Source: Gammaproteobacteria bacterium (lineage in GTDB: Bacteria > Pseudomonadota > Gammaproteobacteria > Steroidobacterales > Woeseiaceae). Taken from it: a DNA stretch of 64,000 nucleotides. The stretch is from contig JAOUGX010000003.1 of the NCBI GenBank assembly GCA_029865385.1, forward strand, positions 1 through 64,000, given 5' to 3'. Both the position numbers and the translations under genes were made by a program. Below are positions 24,640-33,388 of the stretch, piece after piece. Numbering within the stretch: position 1 is the stretch's first letter; each line of letters begins with the position of its first letter. The notes below the pieces were generated by a model, which saw nothing but the letters and a program-made list of their open reading frames with translations, had not been told where the DNA came from and did not search any database.

Positions 24640-25599
24640 TCAGACGCGCACGCCGGTATCGTTCCAGTTGCGGAACAGGAAGTCCGTGCCCTTCAGGCCG
24701 CGCACTGCTTTGAGCCAGCGCCACCAATGCACCTCGTTCTCTGGCACATAATCGATATTGCGAAGCCGGTATCCAGGCACATACGGATACATGTGATGCA
24801 ACTCGTGGGCATCGAAATGCATAAGCAGCGCAGACAACCAGCGCGGCAATATCAGCGAACGCGTAAAGGCTTCCTGTTGCCGCGGGCTGAACGGTCGTAC
24901 ATCCTTCCCATCGCTGACATGCTGAGGGACGTGCGTGTGCTGACTGAGAATCAGGAACTCCTGCAACACGAGGCTCAGCAGGAAAGCCGGACCGATCAGC
25001 TCAAGCAAAGTCAGCGGGCCGATGATCGCAATCAGTAGCGTGTAAGCGATCAGCACCAGCAGCGTGTTTGCGCGGATACGCCGCATGTTCCGCGCATTGC
25101 TCACATAACGCGCAATTCGTGGCAAGTTCCAGTAGTTCTGCAGTCTGTACAACACGGCAAACAGCGGCAGACCGGTCGCCCAGGCAAAATTTACGATGCG
25201 CCGCTCCCAGGGGTGAATTCGGTGCGGAACCAGCGCTGCGGTCGTCGCATCGAGGTCCTGCCAGCCCGTGTAGTGATGATGGCGCGCGTGGATACGCTGC
25301 CAGTTCCAGAAAGGTAAAAACGTGAGAAAACCGGCCGCGTGGCCAATCAGCCGGTTCAGCCGGCGGTGTGGAAACAGCGTGTCGTGCCCTGCTTCATGCA
25401 ACAGGACGAAAGCGTGGACAAAGAAGAACGCCAAAAGAAGCTGGCTGCCGGCATAGGCCCAGGCATTTTCTGCGAGTGCCAGCCAGACGCCTGAGGCCAG
25501 GGTGATCGCCGCGACGCCCGTGTGTATCAAACCGCCGGCAACGGACGGTTTGAGTGCAGCGATCTCGGCTGCAGACGGCAGAACTTCGCGGTCTCTCAC
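24640..25599 (-). CDS. Membrane fatty acid desaturase
   Basis: The 319-residue protein has the three histidine clusters of the membrane di-iron desaturases: HEAGHD near residue 67, HARHHH near 103 and HELHH near 265, plus an extra QHTH. Hydrophobic segments lie between them. The GTG start follows GAGGAGA with a long (11-base) spacing. It is the first gene of the seven-gene operon and is preceded by a single REP palindrome. It probably introduces a double bond or hydroxyl into an acyl or isoprenoid chain used by the downstream enzymes. Confidence 0.9.
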   Translation of the reverse strand: MRDREVLPSAAEIAALKPSVAGGLIHTGVAAITLASGVWLALAENAWAYAGSQLLLAFFFVHAFVLLHEAGHDTLFPHRRLNRLIGHAAGFLTFLPFWNWQRIHARHHHYTGWQDLDATTAALVPHRIHPWERRIVNFAWATGLPLFAVLYRLQNYWNLPRIARYVSNARNMRRIRANTLLVLIAYTLLIAIIGPLTLLELIGPAFLLSLVLQEFLILSQHTHVPQHVSDGKDVRPFSPRQQEAFTRSLILPRWLSALLMHFDAHELHHMYPYVPGYRLRNIDYVPENEVHWWRWLKAVRGLKGTDFLFRNWNDTGVRV

Positions 25600-25628
25600 T
25601 GGATAAATCTCCTCGCGGATGAATACCT

Positions 25629-25657
25629 TGTAGCAGCTTGCTCTGCAGGCTCCTACA
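25629..25657. repeat. Single REP palindrome
   Basis: The sequence begins TGTAGCAGCTTGC and ends GCAGGCTCCTACA, an imperfect palindrome of the same family as the arrays at 8771 and 26884. It lies between the lipid operon and the Tat-exported epimerase gene. Confidence 0.7.
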
Positions 25658-25716
25658 TAGTGTTGCCTAGGATATGCAATTGGCTGGCGCGTTCCACTTG
25701 GAAACGCTGATGAATG

Positions 25717-26844
25717 TCAGATGTTTTTCTGATGCCAATCCGAAAGGAGTTTTGCTTCGCTTTCCGCCGACAGGCCGGCGCGCATAGTATCCCGCCTTTC
25801 CGCCGGAAGCGTTTTCCACCAGCTCAATATGTCGCGGCACGTCTCGCGGGGCGGCCGGGTTTGCAGACCGACCATTCGGGCTCGTTCGCCGCTCACACTG
25901 GCGACGTTTTTCGAATCGCCAACCGGCGATGCCCAGATCGGGATGGACGAACCGGCAGCCAGCTCGTGCCCGGCAAGAAACTCGCCGCTGACCCAGACCG
26001 CTGTGATATCTGCGGCGGAAACGGCGACGGCGTCGTTTTTCAGATCGCCGATCGTATACGAGGCAACCGGCGTTACCGTGTTGTAGGTGCCAAAAATGTT
26101 CTTCTCGATGCAATCCACCGTGAAATTTGCAAGGTCACGCACGTCGATGATCTGGATCGGATCCGTCGGCATGCCCGGCCATAGCATTTCTCCGCCACGC
26201 TGGGTACGGACCGGCCAGTACGAGAATCGGTCGGTGCGGTCGCCCGGCCCGCAGATGTAGGTAGGGCGCAGAATGGTCAGACGATCATTGCCAATCTCGG
26301 CACTGGCACGTTTCTCGCAAAGCGCCTTCATCGGCCCGTAGGTCTCACCCGTCACCTCTTCGACCGATTCGTCCGTCATTGCAGCCAACGGCGAATTCTC
26401 TTCGTTCGCCACCGCGAAACTCTCGTAGACCGAAATCGTCGAGATATAAAGGTAATGAGAGACCGCAGACGCGAGGAGTCGCGCGGAATCCGCGACGTGC
26501 CGTGGCACGTACCCTGAATTGTCTACAACGGCATCCCACTCCCGTCCCTTGAGCACATCGAGGCCGCCATCCCTGTCGCCGATCAGTGTCTCCAGATCCG
26601 GAAAAATGTCCTCGTTCGTGCGCCCGCGATTGAATAGCGAGACCTCGTGGCCACGGCGCAGGAACTCACTGACCATGTGCGGACCGATGTAGCCGGTTCC
26701 CCCGAGCATCAGGATGCGCAGGGATTTCGCGGAAGAGCCTTTCTCTTTGGCCGATGCGCCGGCCAGTGCGGGCAGCGCAGCACTTGCAGCGATCGCACCG
26801 CCGGCAAGTCCGGCCTTCACAAACTGTCTTCTTGATTTGTCCAC
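25717..26844 (-). CDS. Tat-exported NAD-dependent epimerase/dehydratase-like protein
   Basis: The 375-residue product opens with a twin-arginine signal (SRRQFVKAGLAGGAIAAS, cleavage near ALAGA), so it should be exported folded. The mature part is an extended SDR: ILMLGGTGYIGPHMV (GxxGxxG), YISTISVYES, YGPMKALCE, LRPTYICGPGDRTDR and RDLANFTVDC. YGPMK stands where YxxxK is expected, so the catalytic pair is present. A nucleotide-cofactor enzyme in the periplasm is unusual; a bound cofactor, as in glucose-fructose oxidoreductase, would be needed. It stands alone between REP elements. Confidence 0.85.
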   Translation of the reverse strand: MDKSRRQFVKAGLAGGAIAASAALPALAGASAKEKGSSAKSLRILMLGGTGYIGPHMVSEFLRRGHEVSLFNRGRTNEDIFPDLETLIGDRDGGLDVLKGREWDAVVDNSGYVPRHVADSARLLASAVSHYLYISTISVYESFAVANEENSPLAAMTDESVEEVTGETYGPMKALCEKRASAEIGNDRLTILRPTYICGPGDRTDRFSYWPVRTQRGGEMLWPGMPTDPIQIIDVRDLANFTVDCIEKNIFGTYNTVTPVASYTIGDLKNDAVAVSAADITAVWVSGEFLAGHELAAGSSIPIWASPVGDSKNVASVSGERARMVGLQTRPPRETCRDILSWWKTLPAERRDTMRAGLSAESEAKLLSDWHQKNI

Positions 26845-26883
26845 GAGCAGTCCTTGTCAGGCGAAAACGTCGGACTTGAAATG

Positions 26884-27079
26884 TCGCCTGCGGTGCAGGC
26901 TCCTACAAAAAATTCACTGCGATTTCCCGGCGTGCCTTGTAGGAGCCTGCACCGCAGGCTCCCGCAAATAATTCACCGCGATTTCCCGGCGTGCCTTGTA
27001 GGAGCCTGCACCGCAGGCTCCCGCAAATAATTCACCGCGATTTCCCGGCGCGCCTTGTAGGAGCCTGCACCGCAGGCGA
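26884..27079. repeat. REP array with 59-bp period
   Basis: Four REP palindromes occur here. The first (26884-26907) is in one orientation and the next three, starting at 26938, 26997 and 27056, are inverted and spaced exactly 59 bp apart. Each reads TGTAGGAGCCTGCACCGCAGG. The segments between them (AATAATTCACCGCGATTTCCCGGCG) are almost identical, so it is a tandem duplication and not a CRISPR. It sits just downstream of korB. Confidence 0.88.
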
Positions 27080-27102
27080 CCTCATGACCACGCACTCATC
27101 AA

Positions 27103-28158
27103 CTAGCGATATCGGCTCATCACTTTAGCCAGCATCTCCTTGCCGGGATTCAGCTCCTGGTAAGGAATCGACGCGAGCGGTTTGTCTACGCTGCCCGAAA
27201 GATTGTGCATGTCACCGGATTCGTGATCGATATATAGCAGGCCGGTGATAATCTCACCTCGTTGCACGCTGTCTCTCAAGTAAGTGAATGCTGCTGCGCG
27301 GCTGGTCGGGTCGTAATGCCGGTCTAATTTCCGGAATACTATCTTGCTGCCATCGTGCAACTCCACCGGCATGGCCTCGCCTTCGTCGTAAGCTGCCTTG
27401 ATCTCGGCCGCCGGCGGAACGAAATCGGTGTCGATGACATGATGGTAAAAGCGACGGGTGTGCGAATAACTCTTGGTCGACCCTTCGTGATCGTTGAACG
27501 TGACACAGGGACTGATGATGTCCAGCAACGCAAATCCCTTGTGTGTCAACGCGCCCTTGATCAGCGGCACCAGCTGCTGCTTGTCGCCGGAGAAACCGCG
27601 CGCAATGTAAGTCGCGCCCAGCCCGATGGCTGTGCTGACCGGATCGATCGGCATCTGCTTGTTTGCCGGGCCCTTCTTGGCTTTGGTGCCAACATCGGCC
27701 GAGGCCGAGTACTGGCCCTTGGTGAGGCCATAAACACCATTATTTTCAATGATATAACACATGTTGAGGTTGCGCCGGATGACGTGCGCAAACTGCCCCA
27801 TGCCGATGGACAGCGAGTCGCCGTCGCCAGAGACGCCAATGTAGGTCAGATCGTGATTTGCGGCGTTCGCGCCCGTCGTTACCGACGGCATGCGGCCGTG
27901 CACGGAATTGAAACCGTGCGACTGACTGACGAAATAAGCGGGTGTCTTCGATGAGCATCCTATGCCACTCATCTTTGCCAGGCGATGAGGTTCGATGCCG
28001 AGTTCGAAAACGGCCTGAATGAGCGCCGCCGTGATCGAATCGTGACCGCAGCCCGCACAAAGGGTCGATACCGCACCTTCGTAGTCTCGTACCGTCAATC
28101 CGAGGTTGTTCCGCGGAATTTTCGGATGAGTGACTTTCGGCTTGGCTATGTAACTCAT
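27103..28158 (-). CDS. korB: 2-oxoacid:ferredoxin oxidoreductase, beta subunit
   Basis: The 351-residue protein carries the thiamine-diphosphate signature: LCAGCGHDSITAAL, GIGCSSKTP, and GDGDSLSIGMGQF followed by NNGVYGLTKGQ. Together with the alpha/gamma subunit upstream it should oxidise 2-oxoglutarate or a related 2-oxoacid to the acyl-CoA and reduce ferredoxin, or run in reverse. The sequence resembles the 2-oxoglutarate class (KorB), but substrate choice cannot be proved from sequence alone. It is the third gene of an operon with the alpha subunit (23-bp gap) and an NADPH/Fe-S flavoprotein. Confidence 0.9.
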   Translation of the reverse strand: MSYIAKPKVTHPKIPRNNLGLTVRDYEGAVSTLCAGCGHDSITAALIQAVFELGIEPHRLAKMSGIGCSSKTPAYFVSQSHGFNSVHGRMPSVTTGANAANHDLTYIGVSGDGDSLSIGMGQFAHVIRRNLNMCYIIENNGVYGLTKGQYSASADVGTKAKKGPANKQMPIDPVSTAIGLGATYIARGFSGDKQQLVPLIKGALTHKGFALLDIISPCVTFNDHEGSTKSYSHTRRFYHHVIDTDFVPPAAEIKAAYDEGEAMPVELHDGSKIVFRKLDRHYDPTSRAAAFTYLRDSVQRGEIITGLLYIDHESGDMHNLSGSVDKPLASIPYQELNPGKEMLAKVMSRYR

Positions 28159-28181
28159 ATCTTTACCTGCATCTCTAAGTA

Positions 28182-29984
28182 TTACGCGGCCTGCCCCTTG
28201 GCAAGCTCTGCAAGCACACGATTAACGACGAATCCCGCGTGGATGGGCATGCCATCGTAGTGCAGCAGCGGCACCATCCTTGCCGGGTCGATTTCGAGAT
28301 CGAGCATCAGCAGGGCGCGAAGCTGGGCGTCACGATTCTGTTCGACGACGTAGATCTGGTCGTGCTTTTCGATGAAATCGCGAACCTCGGCAGAGAAAGG
28401 AAACGCTTTTACCCGGCAATAATTCAGGCCAATGTTCTTTTCCTTCAGCCGGACCAGCGCTTCGTTGACTGCGCCATCGCAGCTGCCGACCGACACGATT
28501 CCCACCCGGTTGAACTTCGAATACTTGATCGCCGGACCCGGCACCAGCTTCCTTGCTGTTTCCCATTTGACCAGCAACCGATCGACGACTTCCTTGTACT
28601 CGGCCGAGTCCTCAGTATAGGCGCCGTACTTGCTATGGCCCGATCCGCGGGTGAAATAGGACCCCTTGGGATGCACACCGGGAAGGGTCCGGTAAGGAAT
28701 TCCGTCGCCGTCTACGTCCAGGTAGCGGTGAAACTTCGTCATTGACTCGAGTTCCTCGGCGCTCAGCACCTTGCCGCGGTCCGGAACGTAACTCTCGTCC
28801 CATTGCAGCTCCGGGCACATCCAGTCATTCATGCCGATATCGAGGTCCGACAACACCATGACCGGCGTCTGCAGCCTGTCGGCCAGGTCGAATGCCTCGA
28901 TAGCACTATAAAAACATTCTTCCGGACTTGCCGGGAACAACAGCACATGGCGGGTGTCGCCGTGCGACGCAAAAGCGCAGGCCATGAAGTCGCATTGCTG
29001 GGTACGCGTCGGCATACCGGTTGAGGGACCAGCTCGCTGCACGTCGAAAATAACCGCAGGCAATTCGGCATAGTAAGCGTAGCCGAGGAACTCCCCCATC
29101 AGCGATATGCCGGGGCCGCTCGTCGGAGTAAATGCGCGCGCGCCGTTCCAGGTTGCACCCAGCACCACGCCGATGGCCGCGAGTTCATCCTCCGCCTGCA
29201 CGATGCAGAATTTCTTTTTGTCCGTGCCCTCTTCCCTGCGGAACTGTTTGCAGAACGCCTTGTAGGCGTCCATCAGCGATGTCGACGGCGTGATCGGATA
29301 CCACGCTCCAACCGTCGCTCCGGCATACACACAGCCAAGGCCTGCCGCGGTATTGCCATCGATGATGATGTGGCCCCTGGTTTTGTCCATGGGCTTGACC
29401 GTGACCGGCAATGGACAGGTGAAATTTTCCCGTGCGTAGTCGTAGCCGAGCCGTATCGCATCCTGATTCTGTTTCACCAGGTGCTTTTTCTTCGCAAACG
29501 TTTCTTCGAGCAGCCCGGTGATGATTTCGAGATCGATTTCCAGCAATGCCGCAACGACGCCGACGTAGGCGATGTTCTTCATCAGGATCCTGGCGCGAGC
29601 CCCTTCGAAGTGCTCATTGCACATTCGCGACAAGGGCACACCCAGTACGGTAACGCCTTCCCTCGTCAACAAGTTGCTCCGCGGCCAGGTGGAATCGTAA
29701 ATCAACCAACCGCCACTGGTGACTTCCGCGAGGTCCTTCGCGTAGGTCTGGGCATTCATCGCGACCATGATATCGACCCTGTCTGATCGCGACTGGTAGC
29801 CATCGCCGGTGACGCGGATTTCATACCACGTGGGCAGGCCCTGAATATTGGATGGGAAATAGTTCTTGCCGACGACCGGAACGCCCATGCGGAATATGGC
29901 CTTCATCAGAAGACCGTTCGCGCTGGCGGAACCGGTTCCGTTGACCGTTCCGATCTTGATGACTACATCGTTGACTCTGGACAC
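28182..29984 (-). CDS. korA: 2-oxoacid:ferredoxin oxidoreductase, fused gamma/alpha subunit
   Basis: The 600-residue protein begins with the gamma domain (about 8-175: VNGTGSASANGLLMKAI, FPSNIQGLPTWYEIRV), which binds the CoA end. The alpha pyrimidine-binding domain follows (GNTAAGLGCVYAGATVGAWYPITPSTS, then QAEDELAAIGVVLGATWNGAR), and a C-terminal transketolase-like domain completes it. This gamma-alpha fusion is typical of the two-subunit KorAB/OorAB type. No ferredoxin domain is fused; the partner Fe-S protein is probably the upstream gene product. It lies between that gene (78-bp gap) and korB. Confidence 0.92.
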   Translation of the reverse strand: MSRVNDVVIKIGTVNGTGSASANGLLMKAIFRMGVPVVGKNYFPSNIQGLPTWYEIRVTGDGYQSRSDRVDIMVAMNAQTYAKDLAEVTSGGWLIYDSTWPRSNLLTREGVTVLGVPLSRMCNEHFEGARARILMKNIAYVGVVAALLEIDLEIITGLLEETFAKKKHLVKQNQDAIRLGYDYARENFTCPLPVTVKPMDKTRGHIIIDGNTAAGLGCVYAGATVGAWYPITPSTSLMDAYKAFCKQFRREEGTDKKKFCIVQAEDELAAIGVVLGATWNGARAFTPTSGPGISLMGEFLGYAYYAELPAVIFDVQRAGPSTGMPTRTQQCDFMACAFASHGDTRHVLLFPASPEECFYSAIEAFDLADRLQTPVMVLSDLDIGMNDWMCPELQWDESYVPDRGKVLSAEELESMTKFHRYLDVDGDGIPYRTLPGVHPKGSYFTRGSGHSKYGAYTEDSAEYKEVVDRLLVKWETARKLVPGPAIKYSKFNRVGIVSVGSCDGAVNEALVRLKEKNIGLNYCRVKAFPFSAEVRDFIEKHDQIYVVEQNRDAQLRALLMLDLEIDPARMVPLLHYDGMPIHAGFVVNRVLAELAKGQAA

Positions 29985-30062
29985 GACAAAACTACCTCAT
30001 AGAACCAGGGCGCCTGTGCTTTGACAACTAAAATAAGCGCGCATTGCGATTTCCGAACCTTC

Positions 30063-31877
30063 TCAGCCGGTCGATGCCTTGGCTCTCTGTGGGGTTGGCG
30101 GGGATTCATGGCACGCGTACGGGATAAGGACTGTCGATTTCTGCATATCCCACGCGCCCGTCGGGCAGCGCTCGGCACACAGGCTGCAATGCACACATAG
30201 ATCCTCGTCTTTGACCATGACCCGTCCCGTCTGTGGCAGTGCCGCGGAGACGTACAGGTCCTGCGTCAGGTTTTCGGCAGGCGCCGAGAGCCTCGTCCGC
30301 AGCTCCTGCTCCTCGCCGTTTGCCGTAATGGTCAGGCAATTGACCGGGCAGATATCGATGCATGCGTCGCACTCGATGCACAGCTTGGCCTCGAAGACCG
30401 TTTGAATATCGCAATTAAGGCAGCGCTCGACTTCCTGCAATGCCTGCTCGGCAGTAAACCCCAGCTCGACTTCGATATCGATCTTCTTGAAGCGCTCCTT
30501 GAGATCGACGTGCGGCATCAGGCGACGCTCGGCCGGGTCGTAATTATTCGAAAAACTCCATTCATGCATACCCATTTTCTGGCTGTCGAGCTTCAGACCA
30601 GGGGCCAACCGATCGTTGATATCCAGGTCACTGCAGAAACGATGTATCGAAATTGCCGCTTCGTGACCGTGAGCGACCGCCCAGATGATGTTCTTTGGAC
30701 CAAAAGCCGAATCGCCACCGAAGAACACGCCTTCGCGCGAGGACATCATCGTTTTCTCTTCGACGATCGGGCATTCCCAATCGTTGAACTCGATGCCGAT
30801 GTCTCTTTCGATCCACGGAAACGCGTTGTCCTGCCCGATAGCGAGGATGACGTCGTCACACGGAATCATCACTTCACCGACCGCCGTGCCGCGATCAATC
30901 TCGCCTCTGTCGTCGATCTTGTATTCCATTTTGTCGAACAACATGCCGACCAGCTTGCCCTTCTCGACAACGAACTGTTTCGGCGAGTGGTTGACGATTA
31001 TTTCGACGTTTTCTTCCTCGGCATCTTCTAGTTCCCACTCCGATGCCTTGAAAAAGCCGCGGGGTTTGCGGGCCATGACTTTGACGCTTTTTGCACCGAG
31101 CCGCAGTGAACTGCGACAGCAGTCCATCGCGGTATTGCCGACGCCGATGATCAGCACGTTTTCGCCGATCGAATCCACGTGTTCGAATGCCACCGATTCC
31201 AGCCACTCGATGCCGATATGAACGTTCTCGGAGTCGTAACGCCCCGGCAACTTCAGTTCCTTGCCTTTCGGTGCGCCGGTGCCGACAAACACGGCATCAT
31301 ATTCCGAGCTGTCCAGCAGCTCCTTCAGGCTTTCGATACGATGATTGAGATGCAATGTCGCGCCCATATCGACGATGTAGCCAATTTCTTCGTCGAGCAC
31401 TTTCGGCGGCAGGCGAAACTGCGGAATGTTGGTGCGCATCAGCCCGCCGGTGGTCGTCAGTGCTTCGAATATGGTGACGTCGTAGCCGAGCGGGATCAGG
31501 TCGTTTGCGACCGTCAGCGATGCACAGCCGGCGCCGATAAGGGCAACTTTCTTGCCGTTTTTCCGCGCCGGCGCTTTAGGCAGGCGATCGCGGATATCGT
31601 CACGATTGTCCGCCGCAACCCGCTTGAGGCGGCAGATAGCGACCGGTTTCTCCTCGATACGGCCGCGGCGGCAGGCGGGCTCGCAGGGACGATCGCAAAC
31701 GCGCCCGAGGATGCCGGGGAATACGTTCGATTCCCGGTTCAGCATATAGGCGTCGGAAAAACGGCCCTGTGCTATCAGCCGAATATAGTTGGGTACGTCG
31801 GTGTGGGCCGGGCAGGCCCACTGGCAATCGACGACTTTATGGAAATAATCCGGATTGGAGGTATCAGTCGGCTTCAT
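30063..31877 (-). CDS. GltD-like FAD/NAD(P)H oxidoreductase with C-terminal 2x[4Fe-4S]
   Basis: The 604-residue protein has an N-terminal four-Cys Fe-S region (CQWAC, CDRPCEPACRRG) as in the glutamate synthase small subunit. The FAD site is KVALIGAGCASLTVA and the NADPH site NVLIIGVGNTAMDC. GGDSAFGPKNIIWAVAHGHEAA closes the flavin domain. A C-terminal ferredoxin module has two CxxCxxCxxxCP clusters (CIECDACIDICP and CVHCSLCAERCP), preceded by an extra CLNC. It begins the operon with korA and korB, so it most likely links the ferredoxin oxidoreductase to NADPH. It is not a glutamate synthase subunit here, since no GltB is present. Confidence 0.9.
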   Translation of the reverse strand: MKPTDTSNPDYFHKVVDCQWACPAHTDVPNYIRLIAQGRFSDAYMLNRESNVFPGILGRVCDRPCEPACRRGRIEEKPVAICRLKRVAADNRDDIRDRLPKAPARKNGKKVALIGAGCASLTVANDLIPLGYDVTIFEALTTTGGLMRTNIPQFRLPPKVLDEEIGYIVDMGATLHLNHRIESLKELLDSSEYDAVFVGTGAPKGKELKLPGRYDSENVHIGIEWLESVAFEHVDSIGENVLIIGVGNTAMDCCRSSLRLGAKSVKVMARKPRGFFKASEWELEDAEEENVEIIVNHSPKQFVVEKGKLVGMLFDKMEYKIDDRGEIDRGTAVGEVMIPCDDVILAIGQDNAFPWIERDIGIEFNDWECPIVEEKTMMSSREGVFFGGDSAFGPKNIIWAVAHGHEAAISIHRFCSDLDINDRLAPGLKLDSQKMGMHEWSFSNNYDPAERRLMPHVDLKERFKKIDIEVELGFTAEQALQEVERCLNCDIQTVFEAKLCIECDACIDICPVNCLTITANGEEQELRTRLSAPAENLTQDLYVSAALPQTGRVMVKDEDLCVHCSLCAERCPTGAWDMQKSTVLIPYACHESPPTPQRAKASTG

Positions 31878-31950
31878 TCACTGGACAAACGGCGGGCATC
31901 TGGAAGCGGCGCTCCGGGATCAGCCAAAATGGGGGTTGGATTGTGCGATT

Positions 31951-31978
31951 AGCATAACGGGCTCTGGCGGAAAGTAAA
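31951..31978 (-). promoter_or_regulatory. Sigma-70-like promoter of the korAB operon
   Basis: On the minus strand TTTACT (31978-31973) and TATGCT (31956-31951) are 16 bp apart, about 75 bp upstream of the start at 31877. Moderately good match, no other evidence. Confidence 0.42.
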
Positions 31979-32047
31979 CAGTTTTGGATGATTGGCCTGA
32001 TATTCGCCATGATCCTGTCAAATAGCCGTGGGATGAGGGCGTTTATC

Positions 32048-33388
32048 TCAGCGAGCCCGGGCAAATTCCATCTTCTGACCGGCTATCTGACCTGTCAGGC
32101 TGCCGTCCTCGTAAACGATTTCGCCGTTGACTATCGTGGTATCGATGCTGCTGCCGAAAGTATGCCCCTCGAACGGCGACCAGTGGCACTTCGCAAGCAG
32201 ATTGGTCGAATTGACGTTGTACGGCGAATCCGGGTCTATCAGCACGAGATCGGCGTAGTAGCCCTCCCGTACGTAGCCGCGATCCACTATGCCGAATATA
32301 TCGGCAACCGCATGGCTGGTTTTTTCCACGACCAGCCCCAGGCCCAGCTGACCGGCAGCCACCAGGTCCATGAGAGTCAGCAGCGCGTGCTGCACCAAAG
32401 GCAATCCGGCCGGCGCCTTGAAATAGGTCTTCTTCTTTTCGCTGGCGGTGTGTGGCGCGTGGTCGGTCGCAATGATATCGATTCGCCCTTCATTTACCGC
32501 CTTGATCAGTGCCAGCCGGTCCTGCTCCGTCTTGATCGCCGGGTTGCACTTGATCCGCGCCCCCAGATCGGCATAGCGACTTTCATCGAACCACAGGTGG
32601 TGGACACAGACTTCGGCAGTGATGCGCTTTTCGCTACGCGGCGCGCGGGAAAAGAGCGCCATCTCGATGGCGGTAGTCAGGTGCAATACGTGCAGCAGGG
32701 AATCGTGTCTTCGAGCCAGCTCCGTCGCCATACTCGACGACGCGAGGCAGGCCTGAGCCGAGCGAATTCTCGGATGCTCGGACATGGGTACGTTTTCGCC
32801 GAACTCGGCTTTCGCCCTCGCTTCGTTGTCGCGAATGGTCGGCGTATGCTCGCAGTGCGTCAGAACGATCACCGGTGCGTCCGCAAACAGCTGCTCCAAC
32901 GCCTCCGGGCTGTCGACGAGCATGTCGCCAGTCGATGCACCCATGAATACCTTGATGCCTGCCGCCTCACCCACTTTCAGCGCCCGGATTTCTTCGATAT
33001 TGCGATTGGTAGCACCGAGATAGAAACCGTAGTTGGAAACGCAGCGCCCCTCGGCAATCCGATACTTGTCTGCCAGCGCTGCACGCGTCGTCGTCTGCGG
33101 ATTGACATTCGGCATGTCGATAAAACTGGTGATTCCGCCAGCCGCTGCGGCCGCCGATTCCGTTTCCATGTCACCCTTGTTGGTCAGGCCCGGCTCACGA
33201 AAATGCACCTGGTCGTCGATCATCCCCGGCAACAGGTATTTGCCAGCCGCGTCGATGACGGCGGCCCCATTCGGTACGGCAATCGATGCCGCGATTTTTT
33301 CGATCCGCTCCCCGGCGACGAGAACATCCACTTCGCGGATCTCGCCTTCGTTGACGAGCCGCGCGTTGCTGATCAGCAGTTTCTTCAA
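32048..33388 (-). CDS. pyrC: Dihydroorotase
   Basis: The 446-residue amidohydrolase has the metal-binding motif DDQVHFREPG, the carboxylated Lys region GIKVFMGAS, His ligands in LTHCEHTP and LHVLHLTTA, and the catalytic ATDHAPHT. The family hydrolyses or forms dihydroorotate in pyrimidine synthesis. This is the class I type, also close to allantoinases, but the DQVHFREPG form and the absence of purine genes favour dihydroorotase. The start overlaps the stop of the upstream proline iminopeptidase by 4 bp. Confidence 0.88.
   Translation of the reverse strand: MKKLLISNARLVNEGEIREVDVLVAGERIEKIAASIAVPNGAAVIDAAGKYLLPGMIDDQVHFREPGLTNKGDMETESAAAAAGGITSFIDMPNVNPQTTTRAALADKYRIAEGRCVSNYGFYLGATNRNIEEIRALKVGEAAGIKVFMGASTGDMLVDSPEALEQLFADAPVIVLTHCEHTPTIRDNEARAKAEFGENVPMSEHPRIRSAQACLASSSMATELARRHDSLLHVLHLTTAIEMALFSRAPRSEKRITAEVCVHHLWFDESRYADLGARIKCNPAIKTEQDRLALIKAVNEGRIDIIATDHAPHTASEKKKTYFKAPAGLPLVQHALLTLMDLVAAGQLGLGLVVEKTSHAVADIFGIVDRGYVREGYYADLVLIDPDSPYNVNSTNLLAKCHWSPFEGHTFGSSIDTTIVNGEIVYEDGSLTGQIAGQKMEFARAR

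Noticed and set aside
16624-25599. NRPS/PKS or aryl-polyene cluster
   Set aside because: There is no carrier protein, ketosynthase or adenylation domain; only a thioester reductase domain is shared with such clusters.
26884-27079. Second CRISPR-like array
   Set aside because: The intervals between palindromes are nearly identical and the first palindrome is inverted; this is a REP tandem.
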